Assembly: GCF_023631325.1 (NCBI RefSeq)
Contig: NZ_JALQDG010000046.1
Location: 1 to 64,000 of the forward strand
Direction: 5' to 3'
DNA: 64,000 nt
Source of the DNA: Caballeronia sp. INDeC2
GTDB taxonomy: Bacteria; Pseudomonadota; Gammaproteobacteria; Burkholderiales; Burkholderiaceae
Shown here: positions 54,241 to 62,262 of the stretch, piece after piece
Numbering within the stretch: position 1 is the first letter of the stretch
How the letters are laid out: each line of letters starts with the position of its first letter
Translations under genes and position numbers: made by a program
The notes under the pieces: generated by a model
Databases searched by the model: none
Told to the model about the DNA's origin: nothing
Seen by the model: only the letters and a program-made list of their open reading frames with translations

Positions 54241-54558
54241 ATGTCTGAACAATGGCGCTGCGCCGGACATGCCGACGATCTGTCGGAAGACGCACCGATC
54301 GAATTCAAGCTCGATGACGGCGCGGAAATCGGTATCTACAAAGTGGGCGACGAGCTATACGCGCTCGAGAACGTCTGCCCGCACGCATATGCACTGCTGA
54401 CGCAGGGTTTCGTCGATGGCGACACCGTCGAATGCCCGCTGCACGAAGCGGTGTTTCACATCCCCACGGGCAAATGCCTGAAAGAGCCCGGCGGCCGCGA
54501 CCTGAAGACGTATTCGGTGCGCCTCGCCGGCGAGGAAATCCAGATCAAGGTGGCGTGA
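54241..54558 (+). CDS. Rieske-type ferredoxin
   Basis: 105 residues, the usual size of a Rieske ferredoxin of oxygenase systems. The [2Fe-2S] ligands are Cys46-x-His48 in CPHAYALL and Cys65-x2-His68 in CPLHEA. It passes electrons to the oxygenase three genes on (54885). No ferredoxin reductase gene lies in the window; it may be further right or shared. AGAGGAAAGGG lies upstream of ATG 54241, and it is the first gene of the catabolic operon. Confidence 0.94.
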   Translation: MSEQWRCAGHADDLSEDAPIEFKLDDGAEIGIYKVGDELYALENVCPHAYALLTQGFVDGDTVECPLHEAVFHIPTGKCLKEPGGRDLKTYSVRLAGEEIQIKVA

Positions 54559-54559
54559 C

Positions 54560-54868
54560 ATGGAAAAAGTCGTGAGCTTCAACCCGCATCTCAAGCCGTG
54601 GCTCGCGCCGCAGCCGAACAACGTCGCCGGCAAGGGCGTGATCGAGCAGCCGGGTCAGACCGAGAACTTCATCTGGCAAACGCGCAAAGCCGAGCCGACG
54701 CAATACGAAAACGACTTCGGCGATGCGCTCGAACGCGTCTTCGAAGCAGGCGCGCTGGAACTGGAGCAAGTGGTCGCGGGCTTGAACAAGGACGGCTTCC
54801 GCACGCCCGAAGGCACGACGTGGACCGCCGAGCGCCTCGCCACCGAGTTGCGCACGCTCGCCGATTAA
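54560..54868 (+). CDS. Small recombinase-like helix-turn-helix protein in a Rieske operon
   Basis: 102 residues. The C-terminal ~45 residues (GALELEQVVAGLNKDGFRTPEGTTWTAERLATELRTLAD) match the recombinase-like HTH pattern 'LN..GF.TP.G..WT...L...L', a fold seen in serine recombinases after the catalytic domain, but here stand-alone. The N-terminus (MEKVVSFNPHLKPWLAPQPNNVAGKGVIEQPGQTENFIWQTRK) is Pro/Asn-rich and may contact the oxygenase. It lies one base after the ferredoxin gene and 16 bp before the oxygenase, so it is likely co-made with them. Its function is unknown; a structural or chaperone-like subunit is possible. Confidence 0.7.
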   Translation: MEKVVSFNPHLKPWLAPQPNNVAGKGVIEQPGQTENFIWQTRKAEPTQYENDFGDALERVFEAGALELEQVVAGLNKDGFRTPEGTTWTAERLATELRTLAD

Positions 54869-54884
54869 AGAAGGAGCATTCCCC

Positions 54885-55946
54885 ATGACGTCCCCTCAGC
54901 AAACAACCCTCGCCGCCGATCCCGTTCAGGCATATCTCGATCGCGGCTTGCGTAACTACTGGTATCCGGTCGCGCCTAGCTGGCAAGTGGCGAATGCGCC
55001 CATCGGACTCACGCGGCTCGGCGATCAGATCGTCCTCTGGCGCGACAACGAAGGCAAAGTGCACGCGCTAGAAGACCGCTGCCCGCATCGCGGCGCGCGC
55101 CTGTCGCTCGGATGGAATCTCGGCGGCAGCGTCGCGTGCTGGTATCACGGCATCGAGATCGATGGCAGCGGCACCGTGCAGAAGGTGCCCGCCGTATCGG
55201 CATGTCCGCTCGAAGGCCAGAAGTGCGTGAAGTCGTATCCGGTCGAAGAGCACGCGGGCGCGATCTTCCTCTGGTTCGGCGATGACGCCAACAAGGAACC
55301 CGCGCCGCTCGTGCTGCCGGAAGAACTCGTCGGCGATGAATACGCGAGCTTCCTGTGCATGTCGCACTGGAAGTGCAATTACCAGTACGCGATCGACAAC
55401 GTGATGGACCCGATGCACGGCGCCTATCTGCACGCGACGTCTCACTCGATGGCCGAAGGCGACAAGCAGGCCGACATGCGCGTGCGCAAAACCGAAACCG
55501 GCCTCATGTTCGAGAAGGTGAATCAGCGCGACGTAAACTTCGACTGGGTCGAACTCGGCGAAACCGGCTGCCTGTGGATGCGTCTCGCGATTCCGTACAA
55601 GAAGAAGTTCGGCCCGGGCGGCAACTTCGGGATCATCGGCTTCGCTACGCCCGTCGACGAAGACAACTGCCAGGTCTATTTCTGGCGCACGCGCAAGGTC
55701 TCGGGATGGCAGCGCGATGCATGGCGTTTCCTGTATCGCAATCGTCTCGAAGGGCTGCATTGGGCCGTGCTGGAACAAGACCGCTACGTGCTCGAAAGCC
55801 TCGCGCCGAACGCGCGCGATCACGAATTTCTCTATCAGCACGATGTCGGCATGACGCGCGTGCGCCGCATGCTCAAGCAACGTGCGCAACAGCATCTCGC
55901 CGCGCTCGAAGCACTGCCGAAGAACACGGAGCACGCTCATGCGTGA
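54885..55946 (+). CDS. Rieske non-haem iron oxygenase, alpha subunit
   Basis: About 353 residues. Rieske cluster ligands: Cys66/His68 in CPHRGA and Cys85/His88 in CWYHG. Mononuclear iron ligands: His178 and His183 in DPMHGAYLH, with Asp171/Asp175 ahead. The length and lack of a beta subunit gene fit the alpha3-only group (phthalate-, vanillate- and carbazole-type), with the separate ferredoxin at 54241 giving a three-component system. Substrate is unknown; ring hydroxylation, demethylation or similar oxidation is likely. GGAG at 54873 precedes ATG 54885. Its stop overlaps the next gene by 8 bp. Confidence 0.93.
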   Translation: MTSPQQTTLAADPVQAYLDRGLRNYWYPVAPSWQVANAPIGLTRLGDQIVLWRDNEGKVHALEDRCPHRGARLSLGWNLGGSVACWYHGIEIDGSGTVQKVPAVSACPLEGQKCVKSYPVEEHAGAIFLWFGDDANKEPAPLVLPEELVGDEYASFLCMSHWKCNYQYAIDNVMDPMHGAYLHATSHSMAEGDKQADMRVRKTETGLMFEKVNQRDVNFDWVELGETGCLWMRLAIPYKKKFGPGGNFGIIGFATPVDEDNCQVYFWRTRKVSGWQRDAWRFLYRNRLEGLHWAVLEQDRYVLESLAPNARDHEFLYQHDVGMTRVRRMLKQRAQQHLAALEALPKNTEHAHA

Positions 55947-56682
55947 TGCGCTCGACGGCCGCCGGGTCATCGTGACGGGCGGCGCTCGCGGACTCGGCGC
56001 GGCGTTCGTCAAAGCGCTCGTCGAGAGCGGCGCGAGCGTCGCGTTCGGCGATGTGCTGCATGAGGAAGGCGAAGCGCTCGCGCGTGAACTGCCCGATGCG
56101 CACTTCTTCCCGCTCGATCTGAACGAGCCGCAGAGCGTCTCCGCATTCGTCGATGCAAGCGTGAAAGCGCTCGGCGGACTCGACGGCCTCGTCAACAACG
56201 CCGCGATCACCAACTCGGGCGGCAAGTCCGCCGATGAACTCACGCCGCAAACGTGGGACGCGGTGATGAACGTCAACGTGCGCGGCGCGTGGCTCATGAG
56301 CGTCGCGTGCCTGCCGCACCTCGAAGCGTCGGGACGCGGCGCGATCGTGAACATCGCATCGGACACGGCGTTATGGGGCGCGCCCAAGCTGCTCGCCTAC
56401 GTCGCGAGCAAGGGTGCCGTGATCGCGATGACGCGTTCGCTCGCCCGCGAGTTCGGCGCGAGCAACGTGACCGTCAACGCCATCGCGCCCGGCCTCACCG
56501 AAGTGGAAGCCACCGCTTACGTGCCCGCCGAGCGCCACGAGTACTACCTCAAAGGCCGCGCACTGACGCGCGCGCAAACGCCCGACGACGTGAACGGCCC
56601 CGCGCTGTTCCTGCTCTCGGATGCGGCGCGCTTCGTGACCGGCCAGTTGCTGCCGGTCAACGGCGGCTTCGTGATGAATTGA
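55939..56682 (+). CDS. SDR dehydrogenase of the Rieske operon
   Basis: 247 residues with VIVTGGARGLGAAFVKALVESGASVAFGDV (TGxxxGxG, Asp suggesting NAD), NNAA, Ser in NIASDTALWG and YVASK (YxxxK), so catalytically complete. In Rieske pathways such enzymes oxidise the cis-dihydrodiol or an alcohol. It begins inside the oxygenase gene (8-bp overlap, ATGCGTGA). A GGAGC-type site lies within the oxygenase end. The likely step is dehydrogenation of the first product; this is inference. Confidence 0.88.
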   Translation: MRDALDGRRVIVTGGARGLGAAFVKALVESGASVAFGDVLHEEGEALARELPDAHFFPLDLNEPQSVSAFVDASVKALGGLDGLVNNAAITNSGGKSADELTPQTWDAVMNVNVRGAWLMSVACLPHLEASGRGAIVNIASDTALWGAPKLLAYVASKGAVIAMTRSLAREFGASNVTVNAIAPGLTEVEATAYVPAERHEYYLKGRALTRAQTPDDVNGPALFLLSDAARFVTGQLLPVNGGFVMN

Positions 56683-56711
56683 TTCGCTCTACATGGAACC
56701 TGGAGAAAGCA

Positions 56712-57239
56712 ATGGCCGATGCAGACATCGAACGTAAATCGTGGGATCAGCCCGCCGACGCGAGCTTCGAGCAATGGATGGACTCGCGCGTCGCGCGCCT
56801 CGAAACGCGCCGCTACGACTGGGACGCGCTCAAGTTCCAGGCCGATTACGACCCGAAGTATCGCCGCGCGCAGATGCGTTATGTGGGCACGGGAGGCACG
56901 GGCGTCGCGAAGGACATGAACACGGTGCCCTCGGGCAGCTTCACGTTTTCGACGATGGTCATTCCCGCGGGCAACATCGGGCCGAGCCATATTCATATCG
57001 ACGTCGAAGAGATCTTCTTCGTGCTGCGCGGAAAAATGAAGGTGATCTGCGAGAAGGACGGACAGACTTGGGAAGCCGTGCTCGGCGAGCGCGATCTCAT
57101 TTCCGTGCCGCCCGGCGTGTATCGCACGGAGATCAACATCGGCGAGGAAGACGCGCTGATGTGCGTGATGCTCGGCGCATCGAAGCCCATCACGCCGACG
57201 TATCCGCCGGACTCGCCTCTGGCGAAGCTCAAGCGCTGA
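56712..57239 (+). CDS. Cupin-domain protein of the Rieske operon
   Basis: 175 residues. Cupin motif 1 is GPSHIHIDVEEIFFVLRGKMKV (two His and a Glu). In motif 2 (LISVPPGVYRTEINIG) the usual third His is replaced by Arg or Tyr, so metal binding may be partial. Similar proteins act as isomerases, dioxygenases or sensors; here the role is unknown, perhaps tautomerising or ring-opening a pathway intermediate. GGAGAAAGC lies just before ATG 56712. The gene lies 29 bp after the SDR and 7 bp before the hydrolase gene. Confidence 0.84.
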   Translation: MADADIERKSWDQPADASFEQWMDSRVARLETRRYDWDALKFQADYDPKYRRAQMRYVGTGGTGVAKDMNTVPSGSFTFSTMVIPAGNIGPSHIHIDVEEIFFVLRGKMKVICEKDGQTWEAVLGERDLISVPPGVYRTEINIGEEDALMCVMLGASKPITPTYPPDSPLAKLKR

Positions 57240-57246
57240 GGCTGCG

Positions 57247-58107
57247 ATGAACATCGAGACGCTCGCACGCTTTCCGGACATGCACATCGATACCGCGCAC
57301 GGCATCACGGGTTATCGCGAGGCAGGTGCAACGCATCTGCGCACCCTGCCCGTCGTGTTGCTGCACGGCATCGGCTCGGGCGCGGCGTCGTGGGTTCGGC
57401 AACTCGACGTGCTCGGCGCCGGGCGTCGCGTGCTTGCGTGGGATGCGCCGGGTTATGGCGTGTCCACTCGCGTGGCCAATGATTCGCCCGTTGCTGCGGA
57501 CTATGCGAATGCGCTGCGCGCGTGGCTCGATGCGCTGAACATCACGCGATGCGTGCTCGTCGGCCATTCGCTCGGCGCGATCATCGCGGGTTCGTTCGCC
57601 GCAAGTGCGCCGGAGCGTGTCGCGGGCTTGCTGCTGATATCGCCCGCTGCGGGTTACGGCGCTGCATCGAAAGAACTGCGTGAATCTAAACGCGATGCAC
57701 GCTTGAAGATGCTCGACGAATTCGGCCCGCAAGGACTCGCACGCGAGCGCAGCGCGAACATGGTCTCGCAATACGCCGATGAAACCGCGCGCGAATGGAT
57801 CCGCTGGAACATGGCGCGCATCGTCCCCGAAGGCTACGCGCAAGCGACGCATCTGCTCGCGAACGCGGACCTCGCAGCGGATATGGCGCGCTTTCATGGA
57901 CGCATCGCGGTGGCAGTGGGCGCGGAAGACACGATCACGCCGCCCGCCGCATGTGCGCCCATCGCGCAGGCCGCGCACGTCAGCCTGCAAGTCATGCCGC
58001 GTGCCGGACACGCGGGTTATGTCGAATCTCCCGCCGCCTATACGGCGCTGATCGACTCGTTTTGCCAGGGCATCGAATGTCACATGAAAGACGGAGTACC
58101 GCAATGA
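57247..58107 (+). CDS. Alpha/beta-hydrolase of the Rieske operon
   Basis: 286 residues. VVLLHGIGSGAASW (oxyanion loop), nucleophile elbow GHSLG (Ser), an Asp region (VGAEDTITPP) and His in AGHAGY complete the triad. The family includes C-C-bond hydrolases of meta-cleavage and enol-lactone/ester hydrolases. It probably cleaves a ring-opened intermediate or ester. ATG 57247 lies 7 bp after the cupin stop, and its stop overlaps the IclR start (ATGA). Substrate is inferred from context. Confidence 0.88.
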   Translation: MNIETLARFPDMHIDTAHGITGYREAGATHLRTLPVVLLHGIGSGAASWVRQLDVLGAGRRVLAWDAPGYGVSTRVANDSPVAADYANALRAWLDALNITRCVLVGHSLGAIIAGSFAASAPERVAGLLLISPAAGYGAASKELRESKRDARLKMLDEFGPQGLARERSANMVSQYADETAREWIRWNMARIVPEGYAQATHLLANADLAADMARFHGRIAVAVGAEDTITPPAACAPIAQAAHVSLQVMPRAGHAGYVESPAAYTALIDSFCQGIECHMKDGVPQ

Positions 58108-58964
58108 CATCCATCGCCACGGAAGAAGCCGACAAGAGCGAACCGACGTACATCGTGCCGGGCCTCGAACGCGGGCTGAAGATCCTCACCGAGTTCTCGC
58201 CGCGCGAGCCCGTGCTCGGCGCGCCGGAACTGTCGCGGCGCCTCGGCATTCCGCGCACGACGGTTTTCCGGCTGCTTCAGACGCTCGAATCGCTCGGCTT
58301 TCTGGAACGCGCCGACAAGGACCGCAACTATCGCCTGGGCGTGGCCGTATTGCGCCTCGGCTTCGAATATCTGAGCTCGCTCGAACTGACCGATCTCGGC
58401 CTGCCGATCATCGAGGCACTGCGCGATGCAACCGGCCTCACGAGTCACATCCTGATTCGCGATGGCCGCGATGTCGTGTTCGTCGCGAAGGCGCAGAGTC
58501 ACGCGCCGATCTTCAGCTCGGTGAAGGTGAACGTCGGCACGCGTCTGCCCGCGCATGCCACGACGCACGGTCACGTTCTGATGGGCGATCTCTCGCTCGA
58601 CGAATTGCGCGCGCTGTATCCGGAACAGCATCTGGAGCGCTTCACGAAGTCGACGCCCGAAACCGTCGAAGAACTCTTCGAGCGCGTGAAGGAAGACGCC
58701 GAACGCGGCTATGCGACGAGTCAATCGTCGTTCGAGCGCGGCATTTCGGTCGTCACCGCGCCGGTTCGCAACGACACGGGGCGCATCGTCGCCGTCATCA
58801 CGACGACGATCCCGCGTCCGGAAATCGATGCCGCCTTGCTCGGCAGCGGCCTCATCGACAAGGTTCGCGAAGCCGCCGATGCGCTCTCGATGCGTCTCAA
58901 CTATCGTCCGGCCGCGCGCGCAAGTGCATCGAGCCGATACATGAAGTCTCTGGGGTTGCAATGA
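58104..58964 (+). CDS. IclR-family transcriptional regulator (copy 2)
   Basis: About 286 residues, with the same layout as the IclR at 51696: winged helix (GLERGLKILTEFSPREPVLGAPELSRRLGIPRTTVFRLLQTLESL) and effector-binding domain (FVAKAQSHAPIFSSVKVNVGTRLPAHATTHGHVLM). The two are paralogues. It is inside the operon, coupled by ATGA overlaps at both ends (58104 and 58961), so it is made with the enzymes and may sense a pathway intermediate. Operators at 53914 and 54197 are the likely targets. Confidence 0.93.
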   Translation: MTSIATEEADKSEPTYIVPGLERGLKILTEFSPREPVLGAPELSRRLGIPRTTVFRLLQTLESLGFLERADKDRNYRLGVAVLRLGFEYLSSLELTDLGLPIIEALRDATGLTSHILIRDGRDVVFVAKAQSHAPIFSSVKVNVGTRLPAHATTHGHVLMGDLSLDELRALYPEQHLERFTKSTPETVEELFERVKEDAERGYATSQSSFERGISVVTAPVRNDTGRIVAVITTTIPRPEIDAALLGSGLIDKVREAADALSMRLNYRPAARASASSRYMKSLGLQ

Positions 58965-59770
58965 TTCAGATCGATCTTTCAGGGCAGGTTGCCGTCGTGA
59001 CCGGCGGTTCGTCGGGCATCGGCTACGCGACGGCGCGTGTGTTCTTGCAAGCGGGCGCATCGGTGGCCATTTGCGGACGCGACGGCGAACGCCTCGAATC
59101 CGCGCAAGCCGCACTCGCGAAAGAATTTCCGCAAGCGCAGTTGCTCGCTTCACGTTGCGATGTGCTCGATGAGAACCAGGTGAACGCCTTCGCGTCACGC
59201 ATCAAGGAACGATTCGGCCGGGTCGACATGCTCGTGAACAATGCGGGACAAGGCCGCGTGTCCGCTTTCGCCGATACGACCGACGACGCCTGGCGCGACG
59301 AACTGGAGCTGAAGTACTTCAGCATCATCCGCCCGACGCGCGCCTTTCTGCCGATGCTCAAAGACGCGCCCTCGCCCGCGATCGTCTGCGTGAATTCGCT
59401 GCTCGCGTTGCAGCCGGAGCCGCACATGGTCGCGACGTCGTCGGCGAGAGCGGGCGTGCTGAGTCTCGTGAAATCGCTCGCGACGGAACTCGCGCCGCAA
59501 CGCATCCGCGTGAATTCGATTCTGATCGGTATCGTCGAATCTGGGCAATGGAAACGTCGCTATCAGGACTATTTGCAGCAAGCACAAGAACCGCGTCAAA
59601 GCTGGCAGCAATGGACCGGCGAACTCGCGCGCAAGAAGAACATTCCGCTTCGCCGCTTCGGCCTGCCCGAAGAAGCGGCACAGGCGCTCTTTTATCTCGC
59701 AACAACGCTGTCGTCGTACACGACCGGCAGCCATATCGATGTTTCCGGAGGCTTTGCTCGTCATGTCTGA
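58961..59770 (+). CDS. SDR-fold protein without the YxxxK catalytic pair
   Basis: 269 residues. The Rossmann glycine motif is intact (VAVVTGGSSGIGYATARVF), the NNAG loop is present and Ser146 is in the VNSLL position. But where YxxxK is expected the sequence is MVATSSARAG: Thr159 and Arg163 replace Tyr and Lys. It may be a non-canonical SDR using another residue, a binding protein or a scaffold. ATG 58961 overlaps IclR (ATGA) and its end overlaps the TPP gene by 8 bp, so it is fully coupled in the operon. Confidence 0.82.
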   Translation: MIQIDLSGQVAVVTGGSSGIGYATARVFLQAGASVAICGRDGERLESAQAALAKEFPQAQLLASRCDVLDENQVNAFASRIKERFGRVDMLVNNAGQGRVSAFADTTDDAWRDELELKYFSIIRPTRAFLPMLKDAPSPAIVCVNSLLALQPEPHMVATSSARAGVLSLVKSLATELAPQRIRVNSILIGIVESGQWKRRYQDYLQQAQEPRQSWQQWTGELARKKNIPLRRFGLPEEAAQALFYLATTLSSYTTGSHIDVSGGFARHV

Positions 59771-61430
59771 AAAAACCACGGTCGGCGAACTGATCGCCGC
59801 GTTCCTCGAACAATGCGGCGTGCGCACCGCGTTCGGCGTGATCTCGATTCACAACATGCCGATCCTCGATGCGATCGGCCGTCGCGGCAATATCCGCTAT
59901 GTCGGCGCACGCGGCGAAGCGGGCGCGGTGAACATGGCCGATGGCCTCGCGCGTGTATCGGGCGAACTGGGCGTCGCGTTCACGTCGACGGGCACCGCCG
60001 CCGGCAACGCCGCCGGCGCAATGGTCGAAGCCCTGACCGCGGGCACGGCGCTCCTGCACATCACGGGGCAGATCGAAACCGAATATCTCGATCAGGATCT
60101 CGCGTATATCCACGAAGCGCCCGATCAACTGTCGATGCTGCAATCGATCTCGAAGGCCGCATTCCGCGTGCGCACGGTCGAAACCGCATTGCCGACGATC
60201 CGCGAAGCCGTGCGCGTCGCGCTGACCGCGCCGGCGGGCCCTGTGAGCGTCGAGATTCCGATCGACATCCAGGCGGCCGAAATCGAATGGCCCGCCGATC
60301 TGGCCGCGCCGCACGTCGGCACGCTCACGCACGACAGCCTGCGCGTGAAGCAACTCGCCGATGCGCTCACGAACGCGAAGCGCCCGCTGCTGTGGCTCGG
60401 CGGCGGCACGCGTCATGCACGCGGTGCGGTCGAACGGCTGGTCAAGCTCGGCTTCGGCGTGGTGACGAGCGTGCAGGGACGCGGCGTGCTGCCCGAAGAT
60501 CATCCGGCGACGCTCGGCGCGTTCAACGTGCATCCGTCCGTCGAAGCGTTCTACAAGACGTGCGATGCGCTCGTCGTCGCCGGCTCGCGTCTGCGCGGCA
60601 ACGAAACGCTGAAGTACAAGCTCGCGCTGCCGCAACCGCTCTATCGCATCGACGCCGATGCGCTCGCCGACAGCCGCGGTTATCGCAATGAACTGTTCGT
60701 ACATGGCGATGCATCGCGCGTGCTCGACGAACTCGCGACGCTGCTCGAAGGCCGCATCCGCATCGACCCGGCGTTCGCGGGCGATCTCGCCGCCGCGCGC
60801 GAAACGGCGGTCGCGGAAGTATCGAAGGGACTGGGACCGTACAAGCGCCTCGTCGATTCGCTGCAACGCGCGGTCGGCCGCGATTACAACTGGGTGCGCG
60901 ACGTCACGATCTCGAACAGCACGTGGGGCAATCGCCTGCTGAAGATCTTCAATCCGCGCGCGGGCGTGCATGCGCTCGGCGGCGGCATCGGCCAGGGCAT
61001 GCAGATGGCGATCGGCGCGGCGCTCTCGGGCGCGGCGAAGAAGACCGTCGCGCTCGTCGGCGATGGCGGCCTGATGGTCAATGTCGGCGAACTCGCGACG
61101 GCTGTGCAGGAAAAAGCGAACGTGATGATCGTGCTGATGAACGATCAATGCTATGGCGTCATCCGCAACATTCAGGACGCGCAGTATGGCGGCCGCCGCA
61201 TGTTCGTCGATCTGCATCAGCCGGATTTCGCGCAGTTCTGCGCGAGTCTCGGGCTCACGCATCGGCGCATCACGTCGCTCGATCAGGCCGATGACGTCGT
61301 GCGCGAAGGACTCGCCGTCGACGGTCCGGTGCTCGTCGAAGTGGACATGCTGTCGGTCGGCTCGTTCGCGACCGCTTTCGCCGGACCGCCTGTGAAGAAG
61401 GAAGAGCCGAAGGAGCCGGAATATGCGTGA
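59763..61430 (+). CDS. TPP-dependent enzyme (acetolactate synthase / benzoylformate decarboxylase-like)
   Basis: About 555 residues. The activating Glu52 is in GARGEAGAVNMADG. The central domain has PLLWLGGGTRHARGAVERL. The cofactor motif is VGDGGLMVNVGELATAVQEKANVMIVLMND. It should decarboxylate or carboligate a 2-oxo acid; the following aldehyde dehydrogenase would oxidise the aldehyde product. ATG 59763 overlaps the SDR stop (ATGTCTGA, 8 bp), with GGAGG 13-17 bases upstream; a longer in-frame start (59739) is not needed. The exact substrate is unknown. Confidence 0.87.
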   Translation: MSEKTTVGELIAAFLEQCGVRTAFGVISIHNMPILDAIGRRGNIRYVGARGEAGAVNMADGLARVSGELGVAFTSTGTAAGNAAGAMVEALTAGTALLHITGQIETEYLDQDLAYIHEAPDQLSMLQSISKAAFRVRTVETALPTIREAVRVALTAPAGPVSVEIPIDIQAAEIEWPADLAAPHVGTLTHDSLRVKQLADALTNAKRPLLWLGGGTRHARGAVERLVKLGFGVVTSVQGRGVLPEDHPATLGAFNVHPSVEAFYKTCDALVVAGSRLRGNETLKYKLALPQPLYRIDADALADSRGYRNELFVHGDASRVLDELATLLEGRIRIDPAFAGDLAAARETAVAEVSKGLGPYKRLVDSLQRAVGRDYNWVRDVTISNSTWGNRLLKIFNPRAGVHALGGGIGQGMQMAIGAALSGAAKKTVALVGDGGLMVNVGELATAVQEKANVMIVLMNDQCYGVIRNIQDAQYGGRRMFVDLHQPDFAQFCASLGLTHRRITSLDQADDVVREGLAVDGPVLVEVDMLSVGSFATAFAGPPVKKEEPKEPEYA

Positions 61431-62247
61431 TCCTCGCCACGTGCCGCATGCGATCGATATCGCGATGATCGGCTTCGGCGCGATCGGCTCGGCGGTGTTC
61501 AACGCGGTCGAACATGATCCGCTCGTGCGCATCTCGCATGTCATCGTGCCGGAGCGCGACCGCGATCACGTGCGCTCGGTGCTCGGCGATCGCGTCGATG
61601 TCGTATCGCACGTCGATGCGCTCGCGAGCCGTCCCGAGTTCGCGCTCGAATGCGCGGGACACGCGGCGCTCGTCGATCATGTCGTGCCGCTCTTGAAGTC
61701 GGGCACGGATTGCGCGGTCGCATCGATCGGCGCGCTCTCCGAAGCGGGCCTCCTCGATGCGCTCTCCAATGCCGCCGATGAAGGCGCGGCCACGATCACG
61801 CTGTTGTCGGGCGCGATCGGCGGCGTCGATGCGCTCGCCGCGGCGAAGGAAGGCGGCCTCGACGACGTGCAATACACCGGCCGCAAGCCGCCGCTCGGCT
61901 GGCTCGGCACGCCCGCCGAAAGCGTATGCGATCTCAAGTCGCTGACCACGGAAATGGTCATCTTCGAAGGTACTGCGCGCGACGCCGCGCGGCTCTATCC
62001 GAAGAACGCGAACGTCGCGGCGACCATCGCGCTGGCCGGGCTCGGGCTGGACGGCACGCGCGTGCGGCTGATCGCCGATCCGAATGTCGAGCGCAACGTG
62101 CACCGCATCGTCGCGCGCGGCGCGTTCGGCGAGATGTCGCTCGAAATGTGCGGCAAGCCGCTGCCGTCGAATCCCAAGACATCCGCGCTCACCGCGTTCA
62201 GCGCGATCCGTGCGTTGCGCAATCGCGCCGCGCGCTGCGTCATCTGA
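61423..62247 (+). CDS. L-aspartate dehydrogenase-like enzyme (AspDH/NadX family)
   Basis: 274 residues. A Rossmann motif MIGFGAIGSAV binds NAD(P). The C-terminal AspDH domain is marked by TLLSGAIGGVDALAAAKEGGL (family SGAIGG), RKPP, and LYPKNANVAATIALAGLG...VERNVHRI. Family members oxidise L-aspartate to iminoaspartate or the reverse. In a catabolic operon it may handle an amino or imino acid intermediate. ATG 61423 overlaps the TPP gene's stop by 8 bp (ATGCGTGA). Why it is in a Rieske operon is not known. Confidence 0.87.
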   Translation: MRDPRHVPHAIDIAMIGFGAIGSAVFNAVEHDPLVRISHVIVPERDRDHVRSVLGDRVDVVSHVDALASRPEFALECAGHAALVDHVVPLLKSGTDCAVASIGALSEAGLLDALSNAADEGAATITLLSGAIGGVDALAAAKEGGLDDVQYTGRKPPLGWLGTPAESVCDLKSLTTEMVIFEGTARDAARLYPKNANVAATIALAGLGLDGTRVRLIADPNVERNVHRIVARGAFGEMSLEMCGKPLPSNPKTSALTAFSAIRALRNRAARCVI

Positions 62248-62262
62248 AGGAGCTTTTGAACG

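Noticed and set aside
59358..61544. A 728-codon minus-strand frame opposite the TPP enzyme gene
   Set aside because: Shadow of high-GC coding on the other strand; no start context or domain.
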